From Streptomyces sp. CB00316 (GTDB lineage: Bacteria > Actinomycetota > Actinomycetes > Streptomycetales > Streptomycetaceae), in the NCBI RefSeq assembly GCF_001905595.1, contig NZ_LIXI01000008.1:62001-126000 (forward strand): a DNA stretch of 64,000 nucleotides, read 5' to 3'. Under the pieces are notes generated by a model. That model did not search any database. It was not told where the DNA came from and saw only the letters and a program-made list of their open reading frames with translations. The translations under genes were made by a program, and so were the position numbers. Every line of letters begins with the position of its first letter. Position 1 is the first letter of the stretch. Of this stretch, positions 9,141 to 16,680 are shown piece after piece.

Positions 9141-9192
9141 AGGTGCGTGCATACCCTCAAGGCGCGCGCACGGCGGCCCGGGGGCGTCGGCG

Positions 9193-10359
9193 TCACCCCG
9201 GCGGGGGCTGCGACCCGACGAGCCACATGGCGAAGAACTGCGCCCCACCCCCGTAGGCATGGCCGACCGCCCTGGTGGCCCCGTCGATCTGGTGCTCGCC
9301 CGCCCGTCCTCGTACCTGGAGGGCCGCCTCGGCGAAGCGGATCATGCCGGAGGCGCCGATGGGGTTGGTGGACAGCACACCGCCCGAGGGGTTGACCGGG
9401 AGGTCGCCGTCGAGTTCGGTGACGCCCGCCTCGGTGAGCTTCCAGCCCTCGCCCTCATCGGCGAAGCCGAGGTTCTCCAGCCACATCGGCTCGTACCAGG
9501 AGAACGGGACGTACATCTCGACGGCGTCGATCTCCCGCCGCGGGTCGGCGATCCGGGCCTGCCGGTAGACGTCGGCGGCGCAGTCCTTGCCGGCCTGCGG
9601 GGAGACGAAGTCCTTGCCGGCGAAGAGCGTCGGTTCGCTGCGCATGGCGCCGCCGTGCACCCAGGCGGGCGGGTGGGGGGCGCGGGCGGCGCCGTCCCGG
9701 TCGGTGAGGATCATCGCGCAGGCCCCGTCGGAGGAGGGGCACGTCTCGGAGTAGCGGATCGGGTCCCAGAGCATGGGCGACGCCTGGACCTTCTCCAGGG
9801 TGATGTCCGCGTCATGGATGTGCGCGTAGGGGTTCTTGAGCGCGTTGCGGCGGTCCTTGTACGCGACGAGGGAGCCGACCGTGTCGGGGGCTCCCGTACG
9901 GCGCATGTACGCGCGCACGTGCGGGGCGAAGAAGCCGCCGGCCCCGGCCAGCAGGGGCTGCTGGAAGGGGACGGGCAGGGAGAGGCCCCACATGGCGTTG
10001 GACTCGGACTGCTTCTCGAAGGCGAGGGTCAGGACGGTCCGGTGGACGCGGGCGGCGACGAGGTTCGCGGCGACGAGCGCGGTCGAACCGCCGACCGAGC
10101 CCGCCGTATGGACGCGGAGCATCGGCTTGCCGACGGCTCCGAGCGCGTCGGCGAGATACAGCTCCGGCATCATGACGCCCTCGAAGAAGTCGGGGGCCTT
10201 GCCGATGACGACGGCGTCGATGTCGCTCCAGGTCAGTTGGGCGTCCTCCAGAGCGCGGAGCGCCGCCTCGCGGACCAGTCCGGCGATGGAGACGTCGTGC
10301 CGGGCGGCGACGTGCTTGGTCTGGCCGATGCCGACGACGGCGACGGGCTCCTCAGGCAT
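9193..10359 (-). CDS. Thiolase-fold lipid-transfer protein (Ltp3-like)
   Basis: The 388-residue protein starts at ATG 10359, overlapping the end of the upstream gene by 8 bp. It has the SCP-x/lipid-transfer thiolase fold: MPEEPVAVVGIGQTKH at the N-terminus and NPSGGVLSTNPIGASGM near the C-terminus. Thiolases use a Cys nucleophile and a GHP His; here the matching places read HTAGSVGGS (no Cys) and TNP (no His), so normal Claisen chemistry is unlikely. Mycobacterial Ltp proteins of this kind work with DUF35 partners as retro-aldolases in sterol side-chain degradation. Order and sizes match M. tuberculosis Rv3523 (ltp3) in the Rv3521-3523 set. It is the last gene of a four-gene operon. Confidence 0.85.
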   Translation of the reverse strand: MPEEPVAVVGIGQTKHVAARHDVSIAGLVREAALRALEDAQLTWSDIDAVVIGKAPDFFEGVMMPELYLADALGAVGKPMLRVHTAGSVGGSTALVAANLVAARVHRTVLTLAFEKQSESNAMWGLSLPVPFQQPLLAGAGGFFAPHVRAYMRRTGAPDTVGSLVAYKDRRNALKNPYAHIHDADITLEKVQASPMLWDPIRYSETCPSSDGACAMILTDRDGAARAPHPPAWVHGGAMRSEPTLFAGKDFVSPQAGKDCAADVYRQARIADPRREIDAVEMYVPFSWYEPMWLENLGFADEGEGWKLTEAGVTELDGDLPVNPSGGVLSTNPIGASGMIRFAEAALQVRGRAGEHQIDGATRAVGHAYGGGAQFFAMWLVGSQPPPG

Positions 10360-11404
10360 GAGCGCTCTCCCCTTCCAGGACGGCGACCAGGTTCTGCTGC
10401 AGGCAGGGCCCGGAGGTGGCGTGGGCGAGGGCCCGGTCGGACTCGCCGCGGTGGATGCGGGCGGCGGCCTCGCCGAGCCGGATGAGACCCGCCGCCATGA
10501 TCGGGTTGGCGGCGAGCGCGCCTCCGGACGGGTTGATCCGGGTGCCGTCGCCGAGCCCGAGGGCCTTGCGCAGGACGACCTCCTGCGAAGTGAACGGGGC
10601 ATGCAACTCAGCTGTGTCCACAGGGCGTTCGAAGGCTCCGGCGTGCTGGGCGGCGAGCCGGGTGGAGGGTGATTCGGTCAGGTCGCGGACGCCGAGGCTG
10701 TGGGCCTCGATGCGGTGGTCGATGCCGCGGATCCAGGCGGGCCGTGCGCACAGGGCGCGGGCGGTGTCCCCGGCGGCGAGGATGACGGCGGCGGCGCCGT
10801 CGCCGATGGGCGGGCAGTCGCCGGTGCGCAGCGGGTGCACGAGGTGGTCGCCCGCGGGGACGTCACCGGTGAGTTGGGCGTACGGGTTGGTGGTGGCGTC
10901 GGTGCGGCTGCGGGCCGCGATGGAGGCGAGGGCGGCCTCGTCGGTGTCGCCCGCGTCGATGAGGGCCTGGGCTTGGAGGGCGGCGAGGGCGACGGAGTCC
11001 GGCCAGAGCGGGGCGAGGTAGTACGGATCGAGCTGGCGGGTGAGGACGTCGCGGACCTCACCGGGTGAGGACTTGCCGTAGGAGTAGACGAGGGCGGTGT
11101 CCGCTCCACCAGTCATGATCTTCACCCAGGCCTCGTACAGCGCCCAGGCGCCGTCCATCTCGACGTGCGACTCGGAGATGGGCGGGTGGGCGCCGACGCC
11201 GTCGAGTGCCATGGTGAAGGAGAAGGCGCGCCCGGCGAGGTAGTCGGCGGAGCCGGAGCAGGTGAACCCGATCTCGTTGGCCTTGAGGCCGGTTGGCCCG
11301 AGGACCTCGTGGAGGACGGGCATCAGCAGGTCGACCTCGGAGAGTTCGTCGGTACGCCGCCGGTGCGCGGTCTGGGCGAAGGCGACGATCGCCACGTCTC
11401 GCAT
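10352..11404 (-). CDS. Thiolase-fold lipid-transfer protein (Ltp4-like)
   Basis: The 350-residue protein begins MRDVAIVAFAQTAH. Its ATG directly follows the TAG of the DUF35 gene (TAGATG), so translation is probably coupled. The fold is that of SCP-x thiolases, but the nucleophile region reads SESHVEMDGAWALYEAW without a Cys, and the GHP motif is replaced by ANP (GGALAANPIMAAGL). It probably forms a complex with the DUF35 protein and the second thiolase-like protein, as proposed for Rv3521/Rv3522/Rv3523. The most likely role is C-C bond cleavage of an acyl-CoA side-chain intermediate. It overlaps the next gene by 8 bp. Confidence 0.85.
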   Translation of the reverse strand: MRDVAIVAFAQTAHRRRTDELSEVDLLMPVLHEVLGPTGLKANEIGFTCSGSADYLAGRAFSFTMALDGVGAHPPISESHVEMDGAWALYEAWVKIMTGGADTALVYSYGKSSPGEVRDVLTRQLDPYYLAPLWPDSVALAALQAQALIDAGDTDEAALASIAARSRTDATTNPYAQLTGDVPAGDHLVHPLRTGDCPPIGDGAAAVILAAGDTARALCARPAWIRGIDHRIEAHSLGVRDLTESPSTRLAAQHAGAFERPVDTAELHAPFTSQEVVLRKALGLGDGTRINPSGGALAANPIMAAGLIRLGEAAARIHRGESDRALAHATSGPCLQQNLVAVLEGESAHA

Positions 11405-12361
11405 CTACACCAGCTCCTGGTACGTGTCGTAGTCGGCGTCGGGCTCGCCGGTGGGCCGGTAGTGGTCGGGATGGCGGGCACCCTCGACCCAGACGGGCTC
11501 GACGCGCAGGCCCATGCGGACCTCGTCGTACGGGATGCCGGCGATGCGGCCGTGGAGGGCGAGGTCGGCTCCGTCGAGGGCGATGTGGGCGTAGACGTAC
11601 GGGACTTCGATGCCGAGATTCGCCGTATGAGCAGCCTTGATGTTGACGATGCAGAAGGTGGTGACGGTCCCACGCGGGCCGACCTCCACCTCCTCCGCGG
11701 TGGCGATGCCGCAGGTGGGGCAGGCTCCGCGCGGGGGTACGTAGACCTTGTGGCAGGCGGGGCAGCGTTCGCCGACGGTCCGATGGCCTTCGAGGGCCTT
11801 GAGGTAGGCGCTCTGGGCGCGGCCCGGGGTGTGGACGTAGTCGAGGCGGGCAGGGGCGGCGATGCCGGTGACGAGGTCGGTGAACCCCCCGTCGTGCGGC
11901 GCGGGTTCGGCTGGCCCTGCCTCACCCTCGTACGGCTCGAAGCAGGCGATGTCGGTGATGGCGCCCGTACGTGTCGCGGCCCAGCGGATCCGGACCCGCA
12001 TCCCGGTGTGCACGGCGTCGGGTCCGGGGACGTCCAGGGCATGCAGGAGGGCGGTGGCGGCGCCGTCGAGGCGGACGAGGACCCAGGCGAACGGGGTCTC
12101 CAGCGGCTGGCTGCGGCGCGGGGACGGGTTCCAGGCCCAGGTGGTGACGGTGCCGGTGGCGGCGACCTCGACGAGTTCGCGGAGCTCGTTCGCGGTGACG
12201 GGGTCGTACTCGACAGGCGGCACGAGGACCGTGCCGTCGTCCGTCCGGACGCCGAGCACGGTGCGTTCGCGCAGTCCGGTGAGGAAGGCGCTCTGGACGG
12301 GGCCGAGGGAACGGGTGAAGGGGAATTCGACCACCAGCGGGGCGCTGAGGACGTCGGTCAT
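11405..12361 (-). CDS. DUF35 OB-fold/zinc-ribbon acyl-CoA-binding protein
   Basis: The protein has 318 residues from ATG 12361 (MTDVLSAPLV). The second half is a classic DUF35 unit: a rubredoxin-like zinc ribbon CPACHKVYVPPRGACPTC followed by an OB fold (GPRGTVTTFCIVNI). The first half is a second OB-like domain (ATGTVTTWAWNPS) lacking the cysteines. DUF35 proteins are obligate partners of thiolase-like Ltp proteins (ChsH2-Ltp2 in mycobacteria) and bind the acyl-CoA. The size matches Rv3521. It lies 23 bp after the hydratase gene and abuts the Ltp4-like gene, so all belong to one transcript. Confidence 0.88.
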   Translation of the reverse strand: MTDVLSAPLVVEFPFTRSLGPVQSAFLTGLRERTVLGVRTDDGTVLVPPVEYDPVTANELRELVEVAATGTVTTWAWNPSPRRSQPLETPFAWVLVRLDGAATALLHALDVPGPDAVHTGMRVRIRWAATRTGAITDIACFEPYEGEAGPAEPAPHDGGFTDLVTGIAAPARLDYVHTPGRAQSAYLKALEGHRTVGERCPACHKVYVPPRGACPTCGIATAEEVEVGPRGTVTTFCIVNIKAAHTANLGIEVPYVYAHIALDGADLALHGRIAGIPYDEVRMGLRVEPVWVEGARHPDHYRPTGEPDADYDTYQELV

Positions 12362-12384
12362 GGCACTCTCCAAAGGCTCAGGGC

Positions 12385-13200
12385 TCAGGCGCGCCGGTAG
12401 ACGGGCGGGCGCTTCTCGGCGAAGGCGCGGGCGCCCTCCTTGGCGTCCTCGGTGGCGAATACCGGTCGGCCGCGCCTGAGTTCGGCGGCCAGAGCCTCGC
12501 TCTCGGTCAGCTCGGCGCCCTCGTAGACCGAGGCCTTGACCGCCTCGACGGCGAGCGGTCCGCAGGCGTTGATCCGCTCGGCGACGGCGAGGGCCTCCTC
12601 CCGGGCGGTGCCGTCGGGGACGACCCTGCCGATGAGCCCGATGGCTGCGGCCTCGTCGGCGGTGTAGGGGCGGCCGGTCAGGAGCATTTCGAGGGCGTGG
12701 GTGCGGGGGATCTGGCGGGGCAGCCGGACGGTGGAGCCGCCGATCGGGAAGAGGCCGCGCCGGACCTCGAAGAGCCCGAAGGTGGCGCCCGCCCCGGCGA
12801 TGCGGATGTCCGTTCCCTGGAGGATCTCGGTGCCGCCGGCGACACAGGGCCCTTCCACGGCGGCGATCACCGGTTTGCGCGGGCGGTGGTGACGCAGCAT
12901 CGCCTTCCAGTGCAGGTCCGGGTCGGCGGTCATCCGCTCCCGGTACTCCTCGCCCTCCATCCCGCCGCCCGCGAGCGCCTTGAGGTCCATGCCGGAGCAG
13001 AACGCGCCGCCCGCCCCGGTCAGGACGACCGAGCGCACCTCGTCGTCCGCGTCGGCCGCGAGCCACCCGTCGTACAGGCCGACGAGCATCGGCAGCGACA
13101 GCGCGTTCCTGGCCTGTGGTCTGTTCAAGGTGAGCACCAGCGTGGCGCCCTGGCGCTCCGCGGTGAGGTGTTCCGTACCGAGGTGTTCCGTACCGCCCAT
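12385..13200 (-). CDS. EchA19-like enoyl-CoA hydratase
   Basis: The protein has 271 residues from ATG 13200, after GGGAG; an earlier in-frame start is possible but lacks a ribosome site. It is a crotonase-fold enzyme with the oxyanion-hole segment GAFCSGMDLKAL and a second conserved loop CVAGGTEILQGTDI, closely resembling mycobacterial EchA19, the steroid enoyl-CoA hydratase. FGLFEVRRGLFPIGG covers the catalytic region and the C-terminus EGARAFAEKRPPVYRRA is also EchA19-like. It is the first gene of the operon and divergent from the FadD19-like ligase, as echA19 and fadD19 are in M. tuberculosis. The N-terminus contains a duplicated GTEHL from a 15-bp tandem repeat. Confidence 0.9.
   Translation of the reverse strand: MGGTEHLGTEHLTAERQGATLVLTLNRPQARNALSLPMLVGLYDGWLAADADDEVRSVVLTGAGGAFCSGMDLKALAGGGMEGEEYRERMTADPDLHWKAMLRHHRPRKPVIAAVEGPCVAGGTEILQGTDIRIAGAGATFGLFEVRRGLFPIGGSTVRLPRQIPRTHALEMLLTGRPYTADEAAAIGLIGRVVPDGTAREEALAVAERINACGPLAVEAVKASVYEGAELTESEALAAELRRGRPVFATEDAKEGARAFAEKRPPVYRRA
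13165..13194. repeat. Perfect 15-bp tandem duplication in the hydratase N-terminus
   Basis: GAGGTGTTCCGTACC occurs twice head to tail (13165-13179 and 13180-13194). It duplicates five codons (GTEHL) just inside the hydratase gene without breaking the frame; a probable slipped-strand event. Confidence 0.85.
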
Positions 13201-13222
13201 GACGAACTCCCGTCTGCAGACC

Positions 13223-13236
13223 TGGAACAGGTTGCA
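13223..13236. promoter_or_regulatory. KstR-type operator in the echA/fadD divergent promoter
   Basis: TGGAACAGGTTGCA fits the KstR consensus TNNAACNNGTTNNA exactly. KstR is the TetR repressor of cholesterol catabolism in mycobacteria and rhodococci. The site is 23 bp upstream of the hydratase start and 131 bp upstream of the ligase start, so it could repress both directions. A second exact match is at 46173. Confidence 0.7.
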
Positions 13237-13263
13237 GTAGGTGGGGTCGCAGTTCAATAGTTT

Positions 13264-13280
13264 TCTGACAGCTCGTCAGA
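13264..13280. promoter_or_regulatory. 17-bp dyad TCTGAC-N5-GTCAGA (TetR-type operator candidate)
   Basis: Perfect 6-bp arms flank a 5-bp spacer, 87 bp upstream of the ligase start. A near-identical 17-bp dyad overlaps the front of the nitronate monooxygenase-fadD operon at 32505, which suggests one regulator for both acyl-CoA loci. Confidence 0.6.
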
Positions 13281-13366
13281 TTCCTTCGACTCCGCCCCTT
13301 CCCACTTGTGCCGCCCGGCGCTCTAATGACGGCCGAGTCGCCAGTCACCCGGGGTCAGGAGGAACG

Positions 13367-14980
13367 GTGGAGTACAACCTTGCCGACCTGTTCGAGTCGG
13401 TCGTCGACGTGGTCCCCGACCGCGAGGCGCTCCTGTACGTGGACCATCCCGGTACGGGCACGGAGCGGCGCCTCACCTACGCCGAACTGGACGCCGCCGC
13501 CAACCGGATCGCCCATCACCTCATCGGTGCGGGGCTCCGCCCGGGCGAACACCTCGGGCTGCACCTCTACAACGGCATCGAGTACCTCCAGACGGTCCTG
13601 GGCGCGCTGAAGGCACGACTGGTGCCGGTGAACGTCAACTACCGCTACGTGGAGGAGGAGCTGGTCTATCTCTACCGGGACGCGGACCTGGCGGCGCTGG
13701 TCTTCGACGGCGAGTTCGACGAACGGGTCGCGGCGGCGTCCGTACAGGCTCCGGCCCTGCGCCACCTGGTCCGGGTGGGGTCCGCAGCCGCACCCCCGGG
13801 CCTGGAGGCCGTCCCCTTCGCCGAGGCCGATGCGTCCGGCTCACCCGCGCGCGGCTTCGAACCACGCTCTGCGGACGACCAGTTCATCATCTACACCGGC
13901 GGCACGACCGGGATGCCGAAGGGGGTCATGTGGCGTCAGGAGGATCTGTTCTTCTCCGGCCTGGGCGGCGGCGCGCCGACCGGCGAACCGGTGAGGAGTC
14001 CGCACGAGCTGTCCGAGCGGGTGGCGGCGGGCGGTGACGGCATCACCTTCTTCCCCACTCCCCCACTGATGCACGGCACCTCGACACTCACCGCGTTCAT
14101 CGGGTTCAACTTCGGTCAACGTGTGGTCGTGCACCGCAAGTTCGCCCCCGAAGAGGTGCTGAGAACGATCGAGAGGGAGAAGGTCACCAGCGTGTCGCTG
14201 GTGGGCGACGCGATGCTGCGTCCGCTGATCGACGCCCTCAACGGGCCGCTGCGAGGGACGGACTGTTCGTCGCTGTTCTCGGTCTCCAGCTCCGGGGCGA
14301 TCATGTCGGATTCGGTGCGGGCGGAGTTCCAGGCACTCGTGCCGACCGTGATGCTGCTCAACAACTTCGGCTCCTCCGAGTCCGGCTTCAACGGCACCGC
14401 CACCGCCGACTCGGGCCCCGAGCGTGGCTTCCGGGTGCAGGTCAACGCCCGTACGGCCGTGCTCGATCCGGCGACGCACGAGCCGGTGGCACCGGGCGAG
14501 GTGGGCCGCATCGCCCAGCGTGGCCATGTGCCGCTCGGCTACTACAACGACCCGGTCAAGACCGCCGACACCTTCTTCCGTAAGGGCGATGAGCGGTGGG
14601 TGCTGCTGGGCGACATGGCGACCGTCGACGCGGAGGGCATCGTCACCGTGCTCGGCCGGGGCTCGCAGTGCATCAACACCGGTGGGGAGAAGGTCTACCC
14701 GGAGGAGGTGGAGCAGGCGCTCAAGTCCCACCCGGACGTGTACGACGCGCTCGTCGCGGGCGTCCCCGACGAGCGCTGGGGCAGCAGGGTCGCGGCCGTC
14801 CTGGAGCTCCGTGAGGGCGCACCGGCGTTGGACCTCGACGCCGTGCAGGCCCACTGCCGGACCCGGCTCGCCGGGTACAAGATCCCGCGTGCCCTGGTCC
14901 TCACCGACCGGATCCAGCGGTCGCCGAGCGGCAAGGCGGACTACCGGTGGGCGAAGGCGGTGGCGGCGGCTGAGGGCTGA
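13367..14980 (+). CDS. fadD: FadD19-like (steroid side-chain) acyl-CoA ligase
   Basis: The 537-residue protein starts at GTG 13367 after AGGAGG. It is an ANL-superfamily adenylate-forming enzyme activating a carboxylic acid to its CoA thioester. Visible motifs are the P-loop YTGGTTGMPKGVMW, the NNFGSSESG aromatic/A5 region, GDMATVD (A7), INTGGEKVYPEEVE and the C-terminal catalytic lysine in PSGKADYRWAK. The first 120 residues (NLADLFESVVDVVPDREALLY; VNVNYRYVEEEL) closely follow mycobacterial FadD19/FadD17, which activate steroid C26 acids. With the divergent EchA19/DUF35/Ltp operon it would start degradation of a sterol-like or branched acyl side chain. Confidence 0.9.
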   Translation: MEYNLADLFESVVDVVPDREALLYVDHPGTGTERRLTYAELDAAANRIAHHLIGAGLRPGEHLGLHLYNGIEYLQTVLGALKARLVPVNVNYRYVEEELVYLYRDADLAALVFDGEFDERVAAASVQAPALRHLVRVGSAAAPPGLEAVPFAEADASGSPARGFEPRSADDQFIIYTGGTTGMPKGVMWRQEDLFFSGLGGGAPTGEPVRSPHELSERVAAGGDGITFFPTPPLMHGTSTLTAFIGFNFGQRVVVHRKFAPEEVLRTIEREKVTSVSLVGDAMLRPLIDALNGPLRGTDCSSLFSVSSSGAIMSDSVRAEFQALVPTVMLLNNFGSSESGFNGTATADSGPERGFRVQVNARTAVLDPATHEPVAPGEVGRIAQRGHVPLGYYNDPVKTADTFFRKGDERWVLLGDMATVDAEGIVTVLGRGSQCINTGGEKVYPEEVEQALKSHPDVYDALVAGVPDERWGSRVAAVLELREGAPALDLDAVQAHCRTRLAGYKIPRALVLTDRIQRSPSGKADYRWAKAVAAAEG

Positions 14981-14989
14981 GCCTGACGG

Positions 14990-16510
14990 TCACGCCAGGC
15001 CGAACGACCTGATCGCCGCGAGGAACTCCTCCGGCCGGGTGGTGTGGACGAGGTGGCCCGCCTCGATGGTGGCGAGCACGGCGCCGGGGATGGTCCTCGC
15101 TATATCGGCCAGCTGCTTCTGGTCGATGTGGCTCGTCGCGCCGCCGCCGATGATCAGGGTCGGGGCGGTGATCTCCGCCAGCCGTTCACGGCCCGTCGGG
15201 TCGGGGTCGTTCAGCTGGGCGTCGATGTCCGCGACCACGGACCAGTCGAAGTCCAGCTCGCCTTCTGGGCGTTCGACCGGCGGCCGGGGCGGGTCGAGCG
15301 GCAGGAGCGGCGGGGCGTCCTCGATGACCAGCCGTCCGATCAGCCCGGGCTCCCGCTGTGCGAGGAGGTAGGCGGCCACCCCGCCCATGGAGTGTCCGAT
15401 CACGGTGGCACCGGCCAGGCCGCGGGCCTCCAGGAAGGCGTGCAGGTCGTCGCGGAAGAGCTCGAAGGAGTAGTGGCCGGGCCAGTCGCTGAGCCCGTGG
15501 CCCCGGAAGTCGGGGGCGTACACGCGGTGTCCGGCGGCGAGCTCCCCGGCGATCCGGGTCCAGGTGAGGGAGGAGCCGGCCCGGCCGTGGAGGAGGACGA
15601 CCGGCGGGGCGGAGGGCTCGCCCCACACCCGGTACGCGAGCCGGACGCCGCCCGCCCGCACGGTGAGGACGTCCGGGTCGAGGAAGGCCGCCACGGTACG
15701 GGAGAAGGCGCCCGGGTCGTCGAGCCACGGGAAGTGCCCCGCGCCCCGCTGGACGGCGAACTCTCCGTACGGGAAGAGCGCGGCCAGCTCCGTCGCCCGG
15801 TCGGGGCTCGGGTGCCCGTCGTACTCCCCGGCGAGGACGAGCACCGGCACGGCCGGCTCGCCCAGGGCGGGGACGGTGGCGGCGGGGTCGTACGCGCCGT
15901 CGTCGTAGCGGCCGCGCGCTTCGGGGTTGGTCTGCCCGGCGGAGGCGGCGGCATGGGCCCGGGCCCTCTCGTCCCAGCGGCCGTAGGTGAGCGGCCGGAC
16001 GGCGGGCCACAGCTCGGCGAAGGGCCCGCCGGCGAGCAGCGCCTCCTGGGCGGCCCGGGCCTCGGCGTACCAGGGTTCGCCGCTGCGCATTTCGGCGGCC
16101 TCGCGCAGGTCCTGGTCGGTCACCTCGATGCCGACGGCCCGGGTGGAGGGGGTGATCAGGGTCAGGGTGCGCAGCCGCTCCGGGTGCCGGGCGGCGTACA
16201 GCAGGGCCAGGTCCGCGCCGGCGGAGTGGGCCAGCAGGTCGATCCGGTCCAGGCCGAGGTGTTCGCGCAGCGCCTCCACGTCGTCGACGAGCCGGTCGCA
16301 GCGGTAGGTCGTGGGGTCCTCGGGTACGGCGGACTTGCCCGTCCCGCGCAGGTCCAGGAGGACCAGCTGCCGTACGGCGCAGAGCCCGCCGAGGTCGCCG
16401 AGGTACGCGCTCGCCCGCATCGGTCCGCCGGGCAGACAGATCAGCGGTTCGCCCTCCCCCACCAGGTGGTACGCGAGCGGGGTGGTGTCGTACGCGGCGA
16501 AGGTCGGCAT
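14990..16510 (-). CDS. Tandem double alpha/beta-hydrolase fusion
   Basis: The 506-residue protein is read from ATG 16510 (MPTFAAYD); an ATG 9 bp upstream is possible. Two complete alpha/beta-hydrolase domains follow each other. Domain 1 (about 1-265) has the nucleophile elbow AHSAGA, a likely acid in AGEYDGHPSP and a His in GAGHFPW. Domain 2 (about 270-506) has HGRAGSS, the elbow GHSMGG and a His in EAGHLVHTTRP. Typical members have one domain of about 270 residues, so this is a fusion of two adjacent genes or a duplication. The substrate is unknown; epoxides, esters or lactones are possible. It converges on the FadD19-like gene with a 9-bp gap. Confidence 0.85.
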   Translation of the reverse strand: MPTFAAYDTTPLAYHLVGEGEPLICLPGGPMRASAYLGDLGGLCAVRQLVLLDLRGTGKSAVPEDPTTYRCDRLVDDVEALREHLGLDRIDLLAHSAGADLALLYAARHPERLRTLTLITPSTRAVGIEVTDQDLREAAEMRSGEPWYAEARAAQEALLAGGPFAELWPAVRPLTYGRWDERARAHAAASAGQTNPEARGRYDDGAYDPAATVPALGEPAVPVLVLAGEYDGHPSPDRATELAALFPYGEFAVQRGAGHFPWLDDPGAFSRTVAAFLDPDVLTVRAGGVRLAYRVWGEPSAPPVVLLHGRAGSSLTWTRIAGELAAGHRVYAPDFRGHGLSDWPGHYSFELFRDDLHAFLEARGLAGATVIGHSMGGVAAYLLAQREPGLIGRLVIEDAPPLLPLDPPRPPVERPEGELDFDWSVVADIDAQLNDPDPTGRERLAEITAPTLIIGGGATSHIDQKQLADIARTIPGAVLATIEAGHLVHTTRPEEFLAAIRSFGLA

Positions 16511-16633
16511 GCCGTCCATCCAAACAGGAACGTGCGGACGAACGCACCGGGCTTCGCTGCGAGCCGATCGGGAACCGGTCCGTGCGCCCCTCTTGTCAGC
16601 GCGCCCGGTCTCCTGAATTACTGCTCCCAGGAA

Positions 16634-16653
16634 GATCGATCGAATGATCGGTC
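16634..16653. promoter_or_regulatory. 20-bp near-perfect dyad upstream of paaK
   Basis: Arms GATCGATC and GATCGGTC are complementary at 7 of 8 positions around a 4-bp centre, 27 bp upstream of the paaK start. The reverse strand reads ACCGATC then ATT then CGATCG, loosely like TetR-family PaaR operators, so acyl-CoA-responsive repression of paaK is plausible. Confidence 0.45.
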
Positions 16654-16680
16654 GTCCGGTTCGGGAGAGGGAGGGCCCTG

